Positions 61,211 through 64,000 of a DNA stretch of 64,000 nucleotides are shown here, one piece after another. Position numbers and translations under genes: made by a program. The notes beneath the pieces were generated by a model, which was not told the origin of the DNA, did not search any database, and was given only the letters and a program-made list of their open reading frames with translations. This DNA is from Closterium sp. Naga37s-1 (taxonomy: Eukaryota; Streptophyta; Zygnematophyceae; Desmidiales; Closteriaceae), in the NCBI GenBank assembly GCA_947471745.1, contig CANJKZ010000082.1, positions 36,040-100,039 of the forward strand, in the 5' to 3' direction. Numbering within the stretch: the stretch's first letter is position 1; each line of letters begins with the position of its first letter.

Positions 61211-63293
61211 TATAAGTATATAACATGGTACAACAAGTAAAAGGCGAGATCAAGAGACAAACAAGTGAGGCAGAGTGGGCTCAAGCCAAAAGCAGTACAG
61301 AAACGCTCATGATCGCCAGACCCAAGGGCCTTGGTGAAATTATCACCAGTGTTGGCCTCTGAGGCAACGTAGAAAAGGAGAAGCTGACCACGCTGCTAGC
61401 AGTTCTCTCAAGAGAAAGTAACGAAGGGCAATGTGCTTCGTTCTGTGCTTCAGTCACTGCTCCCGACACAAGGCAATCATGGCCTTGTTGCCGACGTACA
61501 GAACCGGAGGAGAACGAGGCCGCTCACCCAAGTCGTTTAGGCAAGTAGGTCAGCTAGCTCAACTCCTGCGCATCCATAGCCCTAACGTATATTTCGGCCC
61601 AACAGTTGGAGCTAAGCACAGAAGACGAGCGAGTGGACCTCCACGAAACAGAGGCAAGTGCCGAAGCCCTGTGAAGACCTGTGGGTCGTGCTAGTCGTCA
61701 GCCCAAGAAGCGACTGAGTGCCCAGTGAGCACAACTCGACCCCGTCCTCCAAGCACAAGCCCCAAGCCTGAGGTATTGGCCAAGTAGCGCAGCACCCTCC
61801 TAGAAGCCCGCCAGTGCTCAGGGCGGTGTCTCCCGGACGCAACGTAGCGCGCCAGGATGCTGAGAGGGTGCACGAGGTGAGGACGAATACACGTCATCAG
61901 GTACATGAGGCAACCCAAAAGCTTGGATATGCAAACTCGGCTCTACGGACTCGTCCGAAGGTGGAGCTGAGAGCGAGTGGGCCCGTAGGCAGAGGAGTAG
62001 ACAGTGGCGAGGAGAACTGAAAGCGTAAGCGCTGAAGAACCCCGCTGCACCATGTGTGACTGAGTCAGAGTGATGGTGCGAGCGGCTCTGTCCTGGGTGA
62101 TATGCAAGCCAAGAGAGCTCCGCAGCTCACCCAGGTCAGTGCAGGTGTGTCTCTTCTGCAGCTCCGCCTTCACAAGGGCCAGTGCCTCAGTGTCAGCAGT
62201 CGCAAAGACCAAGTCGTCGACGTACACGAGGATGTAGAACAACGGCAGAGAAGGGTCGGTGCGCAGAAACAGCGACGGGTCGGCAGTCGAAGGAGCAAAA
62301 CCAAGAGCCGCAAGTGTCGTCCTCAGTGTATCGTGCCACTCGTGGGGCGCCTGACGGAGACCGTAGACTGGCCGCCGGAGGCTCTACTGGGTAACCCTCA
62401 GGAAACGACACACTGAAGCTAGGTGGGCGGCACAACCAGATCTCCTCGTGGAGGCTGCCCTGCAAAAAATCTGTGAAGAAGTCGAGCAAGTGCAGCTCGT
62501 AGTCACGCTGTGCTGCAACGTGCAGTAACACCCGAAGAGTGGTCATCTTCGGGGTGGGGGAGAAGGTCGGGAAGAAGTCAAACCCCCTGACGCTGACTGA
62601 AGCCTCGTGCAACGTATATCGCGCCTAGAAAGGCAGGCGGGGAACCTAGCGGCCGCTTCACATGTCATGGACTATGTTCGCCCCAGGAGGGGGAACTGCG
62701 TCGATGTAGGTGCCTGTAGACTTCCAGGATGCCATCTTTTGGCGTCCATGGGTGTCTGCCGCTGAGAAGGAGGTACTGGCCCGTGATCGCCTCTGCGTAA
62801 GAGTGCCGGGTCGGGATGTCCAGTGCATCCGGGGTCTCCCTCAGGGGCAAGCAGCATTGTAGTGAGATGAGGGTACAGCAGTTGCGAGGCACTCCAGCTC
62901 AAACTGTGTGTCCTGAAGGACGTCACAAGCCAACGGCAAGCGTCACCCCTGACGGACGGAGGACTGTCAGATGTCAAGAAACAAGACTCGCGAAGTGAGT
63001 CAAGGTGTGCACGTAGCAGCAAAGTCAACGAGCTCAGTGACTAAGGCAGACGCAGACTCAAAAGTTGGGTCAATGACAAGTGTGGCGAGACAACGAGTGA
63101 CAGTCGGGACAAGCAGGCACGAGCAAGGCCAGACTCAATGTCAGGGACGCCAGGAAAGAGAAGACGCAGGAGGTAACGGCAGGACAGCACGCCGTGGAAC
63201 AGAGGAAGGACGAAGTGCCATGGTGTGAGTGCCGGGGACAGGTGGAGGACGAACACGGGGGAGCACGACGACTACCGAGCAACAGGCGAGGCA

Positions 63294-63619
63294 TGATGAG
63301 ATGCAAGCTTCTCATCCTGCACTATTACGCTGCGTCTTCCTTGGCTTTTCCCACCACGCGCATGACTGGCAATTTTCTGTATTCTTCCCTCTGTTATTTC
63401 TCCGAACCTTTTTAGCATTCCATTTTCTTCACACTACTTTCTATCTTGTCTCACTTTATGTCCTCCCTTGTTCCTTCCTTCCTTCCTTGCCTCCTGTTTA
63501 TCACGTGCTTTCTTCCCTCCCTTGTTTCTTCCATTCTTCTTCCTCTTTTTTTATTTTTATTTTTATTTTTTATATATATACATATCGTAATCGTGAAATC
63601 TTTGTATCCCTCACTTCGT
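63294..63619. other. T-rich spacer between copia fragments
   Basis: Pyrimidine-rich DNA with a (TTTTTA)n then (TA)n run near 63545-63580. No gene was recognised. Confidence 0.5.
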
Positions 63620-64000
63620 TTGTGTCGAGAGGGTAGGCAAGGTCCGGTCGTGTACACGTCATCTGGTATATGAGGCAACCCACAAGCTCCGTGTAGCACA
63701 CATCAGGCTCAACTGGGAATCGGAGGAAGGAGTAGTGAGCCTGTGGTCCACAGCAAGTGGAGTAGGCTGTGTAGTGGAGAACTGGTAGCCGAACCGCTGA
63801 AGGACCTGCTGCACCGACTGAGTCAAAGTGATGGTGCGAGCTGACCCTGATGATCTGCAGGCCATGATAGCTGCGCAGTTCACCAAGGACAGTGCAAGTG
63901 TGCCTCTTCAGTAGTTTAGACTTCACCTTAGCCAGAGCAACACTGTATGCAGTGACAAAGATCAAGTCGTCGACGTAGACGAGGATGAAGAAGGGAGTGG
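63620..64000 (-). mobile_element. Copia fragment H, decayed, continues past window
   Basis: Minus-strand reverse-transcriptase remnant: the blocks ILVYVDDL (at the right edge), KRHTCTVLGELRSYHGLQI and LIYQMTCTRPDLAYPL lie in the expected order. A few breaks. It is a separate copy from G because the same RT region is already present there. Confidence 0.75.

Larger units (their letters stand above)
60401..63293 (-). mobile_element. Ty1/copia element G, decayed
   Basis: Minus strand. The 3' LTR is at about 60401-60531 (TGTTAGAAC to TTTGCAACA), followed by the purine-tract complement CCCCCATAGGCTAAG. RNase H (about 61290-61660), RT (about 61700-62800) and part of the linker (to about 63290) are recognisable but carry many breaks; this is the oldest copy in the window. 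A DNA transposon sits in it at 60733-61210. The 5' half is not present here. Confidence 0.82.

Overview
This looks like nuclear DNA of a green-lineage eukaryote, most plausibly a streptophyte alga (a Closterium-like charophyte would fit; this is inference). The grounds are a plant-type CNX5/MOCS3 gene with 11 exons, GT-AG introns, land-plant-like Ty1/copia elements with a tRNA-Met-like primer site, and very GC-rich, minisatellite-rich introns. No bacterial operon, rRNA or tRNA gene was recognised.

Layout. 1-38720 is mostly Ty1/copia retroelements, several with exact 5-bp target duplications: A (742-8102, minus) sits inside older B (1-741 and 8103-10460, plus); C (11083-18539, plus) sits in a 14-bp minisatellite; D (about 22580-27690, plus) is old; E (28189-38720, minus) carries a young nested element F (28922-30928, plus) with identical LTRs. 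Between them lie short AT-rich unique stretches and a possible gene near 20.6-22.3 kb.

38841-58900 is a gene island: an F-box gene (38841-39452, plus), a UTP16/Bud21-like nucleolar gene (40249-42445, plus, 5 exons), a cyanobacterial-type NlpC/P60 peptidase gene (43002-46001, minus, at least 4 exons) and, divergent from it across about 0.7 kb, the CNX5/MOCS3 gene (46715-56893, plus, 11 exons). CNX5 activates the molybdopterin-synthase small subunit (and possibly Urm1-type proteins) by adenylation and sulfur transfer. Weak hypothetical ORFs follow at 57-60.3 kb. 60401-64000 holds a decayed minus-strand copia copy (G) with a 478-bp TA-flanked inverted-repeat transposon in it, then a further copia fragment (H).

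The most unusual signal is in the introns. In four CNX5 introns and one UTP16-like intron the 5' splice junction itself has been tandemly duplicated, so that the intron opens with 2 to about 60 consecutive donor-like sites. Other introns carry unrelated satellites, including about 200 copies of a 15-bp unit. The NlpC/P60 gene, with its Cys-His-His residues and spliceosomal introns, is the second notable item.
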